Shown piece after piece: positions 1 through 7,932 of a stretch of DNA of 64,000 bases. The stretch is from an uncultured Lachnospiraceae bacterium (GTDB taxonomy: Bacteria > Bacillota > Clostridia > Lachnospirales > Lachnospiraceae). Position 1 is the stretch's first letter. The number at the start of each line of letters is the position of its first letter. The position numbers were made by a program, and so were the translations under genes. The notes below the pieces were generated by a model. The model ran no database searches, was not told the DNA's origin, and was given only the letters and a program-made list of their open reading frames with translations. The stretch is taken from positions 1 through 64,000 of the forward strand of contig CADACD010000010.1 of the NCBI GenBank assembly GCA_902786365.1, given 5' to 3'.

Positions 1-783
1 TATATTGATGCCAATGGAAAATGGGTCAAAGGTAAAGTAAAAGTAACAGAAGGGTGGAAGCATGACAGCAAGGGCTGGTGGTACCAGAATGCAGATGGAG
101 CCTATCCAAAGAATGCATGGAAGAAGATAGATGGAAACTGGTATCATTTCGGTGCAGACGGATATATGCAGACAGGCTGGTACAAGGAAGGAACAACCTA
201 TTACTACCTGAAATCAAATGGTGCAATGGCAGCAGATGAATGGGTAGAAAATGATAAGTATTATATTGATGCCAATGGAAAATGGGTAGAAGGTAAAGTA
301 AAAGTAGAAGAAGGATGGAAGCAGGACAGCAAGGGCTGGTGGTATCAGAATGCTGATGGAACCTATCCAAAGAATGCATGGAAGAAGATTAATGGAAAAT
401 GGTATCATTTCGATGCAAACGGATATATGCAGACAGGCTGGTACAAGGAAGGAACAACTTATTACTACCTGAAATCAAATGGTGTAATGGCAGCAGATGA
501 ATGGGTAGAGGATGGTAAATACTACATTGATGCCAATGGAAAATGGGTAGAAGGCAAAACACAATCGACAGGAACATGGATACATGACAGTAAAGGCTGG
601 TGGTATCATAATGCCGATGGAACCTATCCAAAGGACACATGGAAGAAGATAGATGGAAACTGGTATCACTTTAATATCAGTGGATATATGCAGACAGGCT
701 GGTACAAAGAAGGAAGCGTATGGTACTATCTCAAGTCAAATGGTGTAATGGCAGCAGGTGAATGGGTAGAAAACGGAAAATAT
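1..783 (+). repeat. Three tandem 261-bp coding repeats
   Basis: The codon for the Y of the Y-I-D motif recurs at 1, 262, 523 and 784, giving an exact period of 261 nt (87 codons). The modules are close to identical at the DNA level across long stretches. Units this similar can recombine and change copy number. The array probably continues upstream of the window. Confidence 0.9.
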
Positions 784-816
784 TATATTGACAGCAATGG
801 ACATTGGGTACAGTGA
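1..816 (+). CDS. Cell-wall-binding repeat protein, C-terminal part (5' truncated)
   Basis: The frame is open from base 1 and ends in TGA at 814-816, leaving 271 visible residues; the N-terminus lies outside the window. The whole visible part is made of aromatic, glycine-rich repeats such as GWYKEG, WYHF, YYYLKSNG and YYIDANGKWV. These are typical of the CW_binding/choline-binding repeat family, which anchors surface proteins to cell-wall or teichoic-acid decorations. Three modules of exactly 87 residues are followed by a short cap ending in HWVQ. No catalytic domain is visible, so the enzymatic role, if any, is unknown. The protein is probably secreted. The neighbouring polysaccharide locus carries a LicC-like nucleotidyltransferase, which would fit a phosphocholine-type ligand, but that link is only inference. 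Confidence 0.85.
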   Translation, partial: YIDANGKWVKGKVKVTEGWKHDSKGWWYQNADGAYPKNAWKKIDGNWYHFGADGYMQTGWYKEGTTYYYLKSNGAMAADEWVENDKYYIDANGKWVEGKVKVEEGWKQDSKGWWYQNADGTYPKNAWKKINGKWYHFDANGYMQTGWYKEGTTYYYLKSNGVMAADEWVEDGKYYIDANGKWVEGKTQSTGTWIHDSKGWWYHNADGTYPKDTWKKIDGNWYHFNISGYMQTGWYKEGSVWYYLKSNGVMAAGEWVENGKYYIDSNGHWVQ

Positions 817-907
817 AAAACAAAAACTATTGGTATTGAAGCATTATATTGGCGATACAGAATCAATGTAATTCACATTTGACCTGTATTCAAGCAATGA
901 AAAATTT

Positions 908-960
908 AAGGGTGTGATTATCAGTATTAATCGTGATAATCACACCCTTAATGCTATTTT
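908..960 (+). terminator. Terminator after the wall-binding protein
   Basis: A perfect 15-bp stem (908-922 with 935-949) encloses a 12-nt loop and is followed by a short T-containing tail ending in TTTT. It lies about 90 bp after the stop codon and insulates the wall-protein gene from galE. Confidence 0.8.
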
Positions 961-1015
961 GAATAGGGCTTACCTTTTTTTGCAACAATAGAAAAGAATT
1001 TAAATGATTTGCAGA

Positions 1016-1044
1016 TTGAAAAAAAGCATAAATTATGTTAAATT
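1016..1044 (+). promoter_or_regulatory. Possible galE promoter
   Basis: TTGAAA at 1016-1021 and TAAATT at 1039-1044 are separated by 17 bp. The -10 is weak (4 of 6). The 817-1187 gap otherwise holds the terminator at 908-960 and very AT-rich DNA, with no credible small gene. Confidence 0.3.
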
Positions 1045-1187
1045 AAAAATAGTGTGAATGCAGATATAGGCAGAATAAATCTATATGTATATAAATATAT
1101 ATGAAAAACTGTTTATAAATATAAAAATAGTAGTAGAAAAATCGATAAAATATAAAAGTAAAAATATGCATGAAAAAGGAGAAATGA

Positions 1188-2201
1188 ATGAAGATTTTAT
1201 TGGCAGGAGGAGCAGGGTATATTGGTTCACATACAGCGGTTGAACTGGCACAAAAGGGACATGAAATTATTATTGTGGACAATTACAGTAACAGTTCCAA
1301 GAAGGTTATAGACAGAATAGAAAAAATAATCAGTAGGCCGTTGGAGGTATTTGAGGCAGATATAAAAGATAAAGAGAGTATGCAGCCTATAATGAAAGAG
1401 ACAAAACCGGATTGTATCATTCACCTTGCCGGATTGAAAGCGGTAGGAGAATCGATTGAAAATCCTGTTGAATACTATAGAAATAATATAGATACAACCC
1501 TCACACTTCTTGAATGTATGAAAGAGAGCAGTGTAAAAAGGATTGTTTTTTCATCGTCAGCAACTGTTTATGGGGAGGAAAATCCTATACCATATGTAGA
1601 GACAATGAAAAAAGGGAACTGTTCCAATCCATATGGATGGACAAAATATATGATGGAACAGATATTGGAAGATGCAGCCTGTGCAGATAAAGAATTATCT
1701 GTTGTGATACTGAGATATTTTAATCCGATAGGTGCGCATATATCAGGAGAGATTGGAGAAGATCCGCAGGGAGTACCGAACAATCTGATGCCATATATAG
1801 CACAAACTGCTGTAGGAAGAAGAGAACATCTTACTATATTTGGTAATGATTATCCGACAAAAGATGGAACATGCAGAAGAGATTATATACATGTAATGGA
1901 TCTTGCAAATGGACATTTGAAGGCAGTAGAATATGCTGAAAATAACAAAGGATTCGATGTTTTTAATCTTGGAACGGGCGAACCATACAGTGTGCTTGAG
2001 ATGATAAATGCATTTGAAAAGGCAAGTGGAGTTAAAATAAAATATGAGTTTGGAAACAGGCGTGCCGGAGATTTGCCGGAATATTGGGCGGATTCAAAAA
2101 AGGCACAGGAAATACTGGGCTGGAAAGCCGTAAGAACTATCGAAGATATGTGTAGAGATACATGGAATTGGCAGAAAAATAATCCAGTTGGTTATGCATG
2201 A
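1188..2201 (+). CDS. galE: UDP-glucose 4-epimerase
   Basis: This 337-residue protein is a full-length extended short-chain dehydrogenase of the GalE family, which interconverts UDP-glucose and UDP-galactose (and in some members the GlcNAc/GalNAc pair). The NAD-binding motif GGAGYIGS is at residues 7-14. The catalytic Ser/Thr lies in SSSATVYG (122-129), and the YxxxK pair is Y149/K153. The start is fixed by AAGGAG at about 1177-1182; another ATG at 1184 is out of frame. It sits directly before the polysaccharide operon and probably supplies galactose-type nucleotide sugars to it. It appears to be a separate transcription unit because a promoter lies between it and the next gene. Confidence 0.95.
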   Translation: MKILLAGGAGYIGSHTAVELAQKGHEIIIVDNYSNSSKKVIDRIEKIISRPLEVFEADIKDKESMQPIMKETKPDCIIHLAGLKAVGESIENPVEYYRNNIDTTLTLLECMKESSVKRIVFSSSATVYGEENPIPYVETMKKGNCSNPYGWTKYMMEQILEDAACADKELSVVILRYFNPIGAHISGEIGEDPQGVPNNLMPYIAQTAVGRREHLTIFGNDYPTKDGTCRRDYIHVMDLANGHLKAVEYAENNKGFDVFNLGTGEPYSVLEMINAFEKASGVKIKYEFGNRRAGDLPEYWADSKKAQEILGWKAVRTIEDMCRDTWNWQKNNPVGYA

Positions 2202-2276
2202 TATACAATGGATGGTTTGAACGGATATTATTTTTTTGACAAATTATGAAAAATTTATCTTTGATGTAAAAAAAAC

Positions 2277-2304
2277 TTGAAAATCAAACCCTCTATGGTA
2301 TAAT
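2277..2304 (+). promoter_or_regulatory. Main promoter of the polysaccharide operon
   Basis: TTGAAA at 2277-2282 and a perfect TATAAT at 2299-2304 are separated by 16 bp. The pair lies 32 bp before the first operon gene, which has GGAGGAG just before its ATG. No equally good promoter was seen inside the following 20 kb. Confidence 0.75.
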
Positions 2305-2335
2305 TTTAAACTGTATATAAAGATGGAGGAGTGAA

Positions 2336-3088
2336 ATGCAAAATTATAATAATATAGATGAACTACAGGGATATGTAGATATGCATTGCCACGTAATTCC
2401 ACATGTAGATGATGGTGCAAGGAGTTCGAGGCAGGCACTCAGAATGGTTGGTATAGCATATGGTAATGGCATCAGAACGATGATAGTTACTCCTCACTAT
2501 GAGGTTGGAAGGTATGATGAGAATAAGGAAGATATAGAGAAAAATTTTTTGAAGTTAAAAAAATTGATTTCAGAAAGATTTCCAGATTTTAATCTATTTC
2601 TTGGCAATGAAATTTTTTATAGTTATGGAGTAGTTGATAAAATTAACGATGGAACCATATTTACTATGGCGGGTTCCTCTTATGTGCTTGTTGAATTTTC
2701 ACCAAATGATAAATTTGATTATATAGAAAAAAGTTTATATGAAATCATTAATGCAGGTTACACGCCTATATTGGCGCATGTAGAGCGTTATGATGATGTT
2801 ATGAAATCGCATCAGAATTTGGAACGTCTGACAGATGCAGGAGTATATATACAGACGAATGCTTCTACTGTAGCCGGACATAGAGGCTGGTTTATGCAGA
2901 GAAAAATATTGAAAATGATAAAGAATGGTTTGATTCATTTTATCTCAACAGATGCCCATAGCGATGGAAGAAGGTCACCTGTACTTAGTGAATGTATCAA
3001 TTATCTTAGAAAAAAGACAGACGAAGAAACAATTGAACTGCTATTGAGAGATAATGCATTACAAATACTGAAAAATGAAGAAATATAG
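2336..3088 (+). CDS. CpsB/YwqE-type tyrosine-protein phosphatase (PHP domain)
   Basis: This 250-residue protein belongs to the PHP-fold, metal-dependent tyrosine phosphatases found in Gram-positive capsule operons (CpsB, Wzh, YwqE). The metal-binding motif is MHCHVIPHVDDG at residues 16-27, with H17 and H19. Further conserved histidines lie in TPHY, HVERY and STDAHS. The family dephosphorylates the CpsD-type tyrosine kinase and so tunes polymer export and chain length. It is the first gene after the operon promoter, followed by the chain-length regulator and the kinase, which is the standard regulatory module order. Length is normal for the family and the start has a strong GGAGGAG site. Confidence 0.92.
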   Translation: MQNYNNIDELQGYVDMHCHVIPHVDDGARSSRQALRMVGIAYGNGIRTMIVTPHYEVGRYDENKEDIEKNFLKLKKLISERFPDFNLFLGNEIFYSYGVVDKINDGTIFTMAGSSYVLVEFSPNDKFDYIEKSLYEIINAGYTPILAHVERYDDVMKSHQNLERLTDAGVYIQTNASTVAGHRGWFMQRKILKMIKNGLIHFISTDAHSDGRRSPVLSECINYLRKKTDEETIELLLRDNALQILKNEEI

Positions 3089-3152
3089 GTGCAAGTGTGC
3101 CATATTTTAGTGATAAAAAATGGAAACAGTATGTATTAATTGTTACGATATT

Positions 3153-3204
3153 TGGGTGAGCCTGAGCCGTTCGCAACGCGGACAGCCATTAGGAAATTCT
3201 AATG
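3153..3204 (+). other. GC-richer hairpin segment in the cpsB-wzz gap
   Basis: The 159-bp gap contains a stretch richer in GC than its surroundings. It has a small CGTT/AACG stem and a perfect 6-bp stem, CATTAG (3187-3192) with CTAATG (3199-3204). It has no T tract, so it does not look like a terminator. It could be a transcript processing or stabilising element; no function can be assigned. Confidence 0.35.
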
Positions 3205-3247
3205 AATTTACTGATAATAAAAAATAACAAAGGAGAGGTATATAGTA

Positions 3248-3979
3248 ATGGAAACAGGAAAAAATGATGAAATTGAGATTGATTTTAGAGAAATATTTGT
3301 ACTTTTGTTAAGTAAACTGGCAGTTATTGTATTAATTGCATTTTTAGGGGCATTAATTGCATTTACATATACAAAATTTATGATTCCTAAAACATACACA
3401 TCAAAAACACAGATATATGTTATGAACAATACCTCAACTAGTGACGTAAAACAAGTCAGTGTTGGAGAACTCCAGGCGAGTAATTACCTGACAAATGATT
3501 ATCGTATGTTATGTAAGAGCAGACCTGTTTTGGAAAAAGTAATTGAAGAACTGAAACTGGATATGTCTGTAGGCGGATTGGCATCGAAGATATCAGTAAG
3601 CACACCGTCTGATACACGTATCATTACGATAGCAGTAACAGATACTGATCCATGGATGGCAAAGAGTATAGCAGATGCAGTAAGGGAAGCGGCAAAAATC
3701 CGAATTGTTGAAGTGATTGGTGTGGAATCAGTGAATGATGTTGAAACGGCGAATGTGCCTGATTCGCCTGTAGGACCTAATATGAAACTTAACATTATGT
3801 TAGGGTTTATTTTAGGAGCAATCATTGCTGTAGCAGTGATTGTTATCAGATATTTGCTTGATGATACAATTAAGACACCTGATGATGTGGAAAAATATAT
3901 AGGCTTAAGCGTGCTTGGAAGTATTCCTTTGAGCGAAGCGGAAGCTAGAAAAAAGAAAAAGAAAAAGAAAAGCAAGTAA
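3248..3979 (+). CDS. Polysaccharide chain-length determinant (Wzz/CpsC/YwqC family)
   Basis: This 243-residue membrane protein has the Wzz layout: an N-terminal helix at about 24-41, an extracellular domain, the proline-rich motif PDSPVGPN, and a second helix at about 184-203. These adaptors control polymer length and activate the partner BY-kinase, which is the next gene. The cytoplasmic tail ends in a lysine run (RKKKKKKKSK) encoded by an A-rich tract at about 3950-3976, a site prone to polymerase slippage. The start has AGGAGAGG upstream. The split of membrane adaptor and kinase into two genes is usual in Firmicutes. Confidence 0.92.
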   Translation: METGKNDEIEIDFREIFVLLLSKLAVIVLIAFLGALIAFTYTKFMIPKTYTSKTQIYVMNNTSTSDVKQVSVGELQASNYLTNDYRMLCKSRPVLEKVIEELKLDMSVGGLASKISVSTPSDTRIITIAVTDTDPWMAKSIADAVREAAKIRIVEVIGVESVNDVETANVPDSPVGPNMKLNIMLGFILGAIIAVAVIVIRYLLDDTIKTPDDVEKYIGLSVLGSIPLSEAEARKKKKKKKSK

Positions 3980-4047
3980 TGAGCAATGGTTTGATGTTAG
4001 ATGGTGTAATGCTACAGGTTGTGTGTTGATAGAAAAGGAGTTAATAA

Positions 4048-4749
4048 ATGTTAAATATTAATATAGACAAATTAAAGAAACTTGATAATTCTACAAATGA
4101 ATCATACAAACGTCTGAGAACTAATATACAATTTTGTGGAGATGATATAAAAGTGATTGCACTGACAAGTACCGTTCCTAATGAGGGAAAATCAAGTGTT
4201 TCATTCAATCTTGCGGCTTCTATTGCAGAATCGGGGAAAAGAGTAATTTTTCTTGATACAGATTTGCGTAAATCAGTATTGGTAGGACGTTATAAGATAA
4301 ATAAAGCGGTTAAAGGTCTTACGCATTATCTTTCGGGAGTAAACCCGTTTGATGAAGTTGTATATGCGACAAATGTGGATAATCTTCATGTAGTCTTTTC
4401 AGGACCTGTTCCACCAAATCCGGCAGAGTTGTTAGGCAATAAATATTTTAAAAAACTGATTGCTGATCTTAGAAAAACATATGATTATGTTATTATTGAT
4501 ACACCGCCTATTGGCAGTGTTATTGATGCAGCTATAGTGGCACAGGAATGTGATGGAGTTGTGCTTGTTATTTCAGCTAATGAGATAAGTTATAAAGCAG
4601 TACAGAAATCAAAGATGCAGATGGAAAAATCTAACTGCAGAATAATTGGTGCGGTCCTTAATAAAGTAACTTTTGGAAAAAACGGATATTATGGAAAATA
4701 TTATGGCAAGTATTATGGTAAGTATTATGGCAACTATGGAGAATATTAG
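4048..4749 (+). CDS. CpsD/YwqD-type tyrosine kinase (BY-kinase)
   Basis: This 233-residue cytoplasmic ATPase carries Walker A (STVPNEGKS, 41-49), Walker A' (VIFLDTD, with D70 and D72) and Walker B (VIIDTPP, about 151-157). This is the bacterial tyrosine kinase arrangement. It ends in a tyrosine cluster with ten tyrosines in residues 214-233, built from YYGK repeats; such clusters are the autophosphorylation sites. The kinase partners with the preceding chain-length protein and is reversed by the PHP phosphatase two genes upstream. AAAGGAG precedes the ATG. The perfectly periodic tail is more regular than usual and is listed separately. Confidence 0.93.
   Translation: MLNINIDKLKKLDNSTNESYKRLRTNIQFCGDDIKVIALTSTVPNEGKSSVSFNLAASIAESGKRVIFLDTDLRKSVLVGRYKINKAVKGLTHYLSGVNPFDEVVYATNVDNLHVVFSGPVPPNPAELLGNKYFKKLIADLRKTYDYVIIDTPPIGSVIDAAIVAQECDGVVLVISANEISYKAVQKSKMQMEKSNCRIIGAVLNKVTFGKNGYYGKYYGKYYGKYYGNYGEY
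4687..4746 (+). repeat. 12-nt tandem repeat encoding the YYGK tyrosine tail
   Basis: TATTATGGnAAn-type 12-nt units are repeated head to tail at the 3' end of the kinase gene. They encode three YYGK units, then YYGN and a final YGEY. Slippage could add or remove phosphorylatable tyrosine pairs without changing frame. Confidence 0.85.
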
Positions 4750-4866
4750 TATAGTCTGGTATAATTAATAGACATAAGACATACGAAGTAGTAAGACCGG
4801 AGAGGAATAAGGATATATTCATATGGGGCAAGAGGAAAAAAGATTGTATATACAGGGGGGATTAAC

Positions 4867-6315
4867 GTGTACAGAGAGAAAGTACCCAGCTGGATAAAAA
4901 GATTTGATTTTTTGATTTTGGATATGATAGTTTTGGAAGTTTCGTTTTTTTTATCTTATGTCATAAGACATGGCAGGATAACGGAATTATCAAAAATCCC
5001 GAAATTATATGAAAGTGTAGGAATTGCATTACTTGTCATTAGTATTGTTGAGGCTATATTTATTCAAAGTTACTATAATATTCTGAAAAGAAAACAATGG
5101 GAAGAATTCTGTTCTGTATTTAAGAGAGCTACATATATAACCGTGCTCTTGATTGTATATTTATATCTGACTAAAAATTCAGGGACATATTCCAGAACAG
5201 TTTACATTATGACATGGGAGTTTGCGGTGATTCTTACATATGCCGAAAGGCAGTTGTGGAAAATTGTTGTCAAAAAAAATGTAAAAAATGCGAGGCAATC
5301 CGGAAATTATTTTGTCATTGTCACTGTTGCTGATAAGGCGAAAGAAGTAATTGAATCTATAAGAAAAGAGGCGGATTCAAGATATGTTATATCTGGGATT
5401 GTTGTTACTGATAAGAAGATGACAGGAAAGAAAATATCAGATGTAAATGTTATTGCAGATGGTGAAAGTGTTATAGATTATTTATGCAGAAACTGGATTG
5501 ATGAAGTGTTCATTGCTCTTCCGGAACAGTATTCTGAATTGGAAAGTACCCTTGTGGAAGACTGTGTTATTATGGGGATTACGGCACACAAATATCTTGC
5601 GAGAGAGACCAAGGAAAAGACCGGTGTAAGATTTGTTCAGAAGATAGGTGATTATACAGTTCTTTCTTATGGCGTTAAGATTATCACCGTAAAACAGATG
5701 ATAATGAAGAGGTGTATAGATATAGCCGGTGGAATTGTAGGACTTATATTTACGGGTATTATATTTATATTTATTGCGCCACTTATTTATATCAAATCAC
5801 CGGGACCGATTTTCTTTAAACAGTGGAGAGTAGGTCGAAATGGAAAGAAATTCCAGATATACAAATTCCGGAGTATGTATATGGATGCTGAAGAACGTAA
5901 AGCAGAACTTATGGCACACAATAAAGTAAAAGATGGAATGATGTTTAAGATAGAAAATGATCCGAGAATTATCGGTGGAGAGAACGGCAAAGGCATTGGT
6001 AATTTTATCAGAAATACTTCGCTTGATGAATTTCCACAGTTTTTCAATGTTTTAAAGGGAGATATGAGCCTTGTCGGAACACGTCCGCCTACACTCGATG
6101 AGTGGGGAAAGTATAAGCTTCATCACAGAAAGAGAATGGCAATTAAGCCGGGACTTACAGGGATGTGGCAGGTCAGCGGAAGAAGTGATATTACAGATTT
6201 TGAAGAAGTTGTCCGGCTTGACACGGAATATATCAATAACTGGAGTATCAGTAAGGACATAAAGATATTATTAAAAACGGTGAAGGTTGTACTTTTGGGG
6301 AAAGGTGCAAGCTAG
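4867..6315 (+). CDS. Undecaprenyl-phosphate sugar phosphotransferase (WbaP/CpsE type)
   Basis: This 482-residue polyprenyl-phosphate hexose-1-phosphate transferase primes polymer synthesis by moving a sugar phosphate from a UDP-sugar to undecaprenyl phosphate. Several N-terminal membrane segments (about 15-130) precede a Rossmann-like middle domain. The C-terminal catalytic domain begins near KRCIDIAGG and contains KSPGPIFFKQWRVG, the KFRSM motif, TSLDEFPQ and GTRPP. The start is GTG, chosen because CAGGGGGG lies just upstream. It is the first of two priming enzymes in this locus; the second is at 17940-18665. Substrate (glucose- or galactose-1-phosphate) cannot be told from sequence. Confidence 0.92.
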   Translation: MYREKVPSWIKRFDFLILDMIVLEVSFFLSYVIRHGRITELSKIPKLYESVGIALLVISIVEAIFIQSYYNILKRKQWEEFCSVFKRATYITVLLIVYLYLTKNSGTYSRTVYIMTWEFAVILTYAERQLWKIVVKKNVKNARQSGNYFVIVTVADKAKEVIESIRKEADSRYVISGIVVTDKKMTGKKISDVNVIADGESVIDYLCRNWIDEVFIALPEQYSELESTLVEDCVIMGITAHKYLARETKEKTGVRFVQKIGDYTVLSYGVKIITVKQMIMKRCIDIAGGIVGLIFTGIIFIFIAPLIYIKSPGPIFFKQWRVGRNGKKFQIYKFRSMYMDAEERKAELMAHNKVKDGMMFKIENDPRIIGGENGKGIGNFIRNTSLDEFPQFFNVLKGDMSLVGTRPPTLDEWGKYKLHHRKRMAIKPGLTGMWQVSGRSDITDFEEVVRLDTEYINNWSISKDIKILLKTVKVVLLGKGAS

Positions 6316-6353
6316 AAGAGGCTGTCACATTAAGCAGAATACGAAAATTATTG

Positions 6354-6395
6354 AAAAGAGTGAAAGAGAAAAGAAAATCTTTTACTCTTTTTTTT
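6354..6395 (+). terminator. Hairpin with T tract after the priming transferase
   Basis: A 14-bp stem with one G-U pair (6354-6367 with 6378-6391) is followed by four more T residues. It lies within the operon, so it may act as a partial terminator lowering expression of downstream genes. Just upstream, 6317-6333 carries a 17-mer that recurs at 30752-30768. Confidence 0.65.
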
Positions 6396-6474
6396 GTGCC
6401 ATTATTGAAAAATAGGTATGTATATGATAATATATTAAATATGTATATTTAGTAAGTGAAAGGCAGTTCGTGTT

Positions 6475-7932
6475 TTGTTGAAAAGATTGATGAATAAATG
6501 GAAGTCTGTGCCTTTGACGGTGAAGGTTTCTGTTTCGTATGCAGTATGCAGTATATTACAAAAAGGGATATCGTTTATCACACTTTCTATATTTGCGAGA
6601 ATGTTAACAACAAGTGAATATGGGCAGGGGACAATCTACAGCTCGTGGTTGAGTATTATTACTATTTTTGTTACGCTGAATCTTACATATGGTTCGTTTT
6701 CAACTGCTATGGTGAAATATGAGAACAGGAGATATGAATATATTTCGTCAATTCAGGGGATTTGTATTCTTCTGATGATTGTGTTTTCCATCATATATCT
6801 TCCTTTTTCAGAGATATGGAACAGGCTTTTTGAACTGCCGACAGTCATAATTATAATGATGCTGTTTGAAATCATGGCTACAACATCAATACAATTGTGG
6901 AGTGGAAAAAAGCGTTTTGAATATAAATATAAAAGTGTCATAGCGCTCACTCTCATCATGTCAGTGTTATCGCCAGTATTATCTTATGTATTTATTGTTC
7001 ACAGTGACGAAAAGGGATATGCCAAAATTATTGGCGGGTCTCTTATTACAATCATTTTCGGCACGACTGTTTTTGTTTTCAATTTGTGCAAAGGGAAAAA
7101 ATTATATAATAGAGAATTTTGGATATATGCACTAAAATTTAATATTCCTCTTTTGGCATATTATTTGTCACAGATTATTTTTAACCAAAGTGATCGTATT
7201 ATGATTAGTCATTATTCGGGAAACGATAAGGCAGGAATATATAGTGTGGCATATAGCCTGGCAACGGTGTTGAATTTTGTGTTGACAGCAATTAATAACT
7301 CATATGTTCCGTGGTTTTATGAGAAATTAAAGAAAAGAGAACAAAAAGAAAATGAGTCGGTTTCTCTGATGATATCAATACTAATGGCGGTATTGCTGAT
7401 AGGTGTCATTTGGTTCTCACCGGAAATCATCTATGTCATTGCCGGAAAAAAATATCATGAGGCAATATGGATTGTTCCTCCGGTTGCCATTAGTATTCTA
7501 TTGTTATTTTATTCTCAGCTTTTTATTAACTTTGAATTTTTCTTTGAGGATAAAAAAACATTGGTAAAGGCATCAATCGGTGCAGCGTTAGTCAATGTTG
7601 TTTTAAATGCAGCTCTGATACCAAATGTAAGCTATTTGGCAGCAGGATACACAACATTGTTCAGTTATGTTATTTTTTGTGTGGCAAATTATAGGACAAT
7701 GATGAAATTGGCAGAGAAGGAAAATATTAAAGATTATGGATTTGATATTAAGAAAATGATGATGTTAATGATTATCTTTATTGTTCTCAGTTTTGCAGGG
7801 ATGATGCTCTATAATTTCTTTTTGATAAGGTTTGTAATTGACGCTATTGCATTTGTATTCTTAATGATATGGGGCAGAAAAAAATCTTTTTCTATTAGAA
7901 AATTGGGCAGAAAGGAAGAAAAAGGTGAATAA
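6475..7932 (+). CDS. Polysaccharide flippase (Wzx-like, MOP superfamily)
   Basis: This 485-residue protein is hydrophobic throughout, with 12-14 predicted membrane helices and the pattern of polysaccharide export flippases (SISYAVCSILQKG-type start, SQIIFNQSDRIMISHYSG near residue 235). It should carry undecaprenyl-linked repeat units across the membrane. The start is a TTG at 6475 with AAAGG about 12 nt upstream; TTG 6478 or ATG 6490 are alternatives. The gene overlaps the next one by 8 bp. No matching Wzy polymerase was found in the window, so polymerisation of the flipped unit is unexplained. Confidence 0.88.
   Translation: MLKRLMNKWKSVPLTVKVSVSYAVCSILQKGISFITLSIFARMLTTSEYGQGTIYSSWLSIITIFVTLNLTYGSFSTAMVKYENRRYEYISSIQGICILLMIVFSIIYLPFSEIWNRLFELPTVIIIMMLFEIMATTSIQLWSGKKRFEYKYKSVIALTLIMSVLSPVLSYVFIVHSDEKGYAKIIGGSLITIIFGTTVFVFNLCKGKKLYNREFWIYALKFNIPLLAYYLSQIIFNQSDRIMISHYSGNDKAGIYSVAYSLATVLNFVLTAINNSYVPWFYEKLKKREQKENESVSLMISILMAVLLIGVIWFSPEIIYVIAGKKYHEAIWIVPPVAISILLLFYSQLFINFEFFFEDKKTLVKASIGAALVNVVLNAALIPNVSYLAAGYTTLFSYVIFCVANYRTMMKLAEKENIKDYGFDIKKMMMLMIIFIVLSFAGMMLYNFFLIRFVIDAIAFVFLMIWGRKKSFSIRKLGRKEEKGE

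Noticed and set aside
3499..3975. A 158-residue - strand open frame opposite the chain-length gene.
   Set aside because: Its poly-Phe start mirrors the lysine run of the + strand gene; it has no ribosome site or family match.
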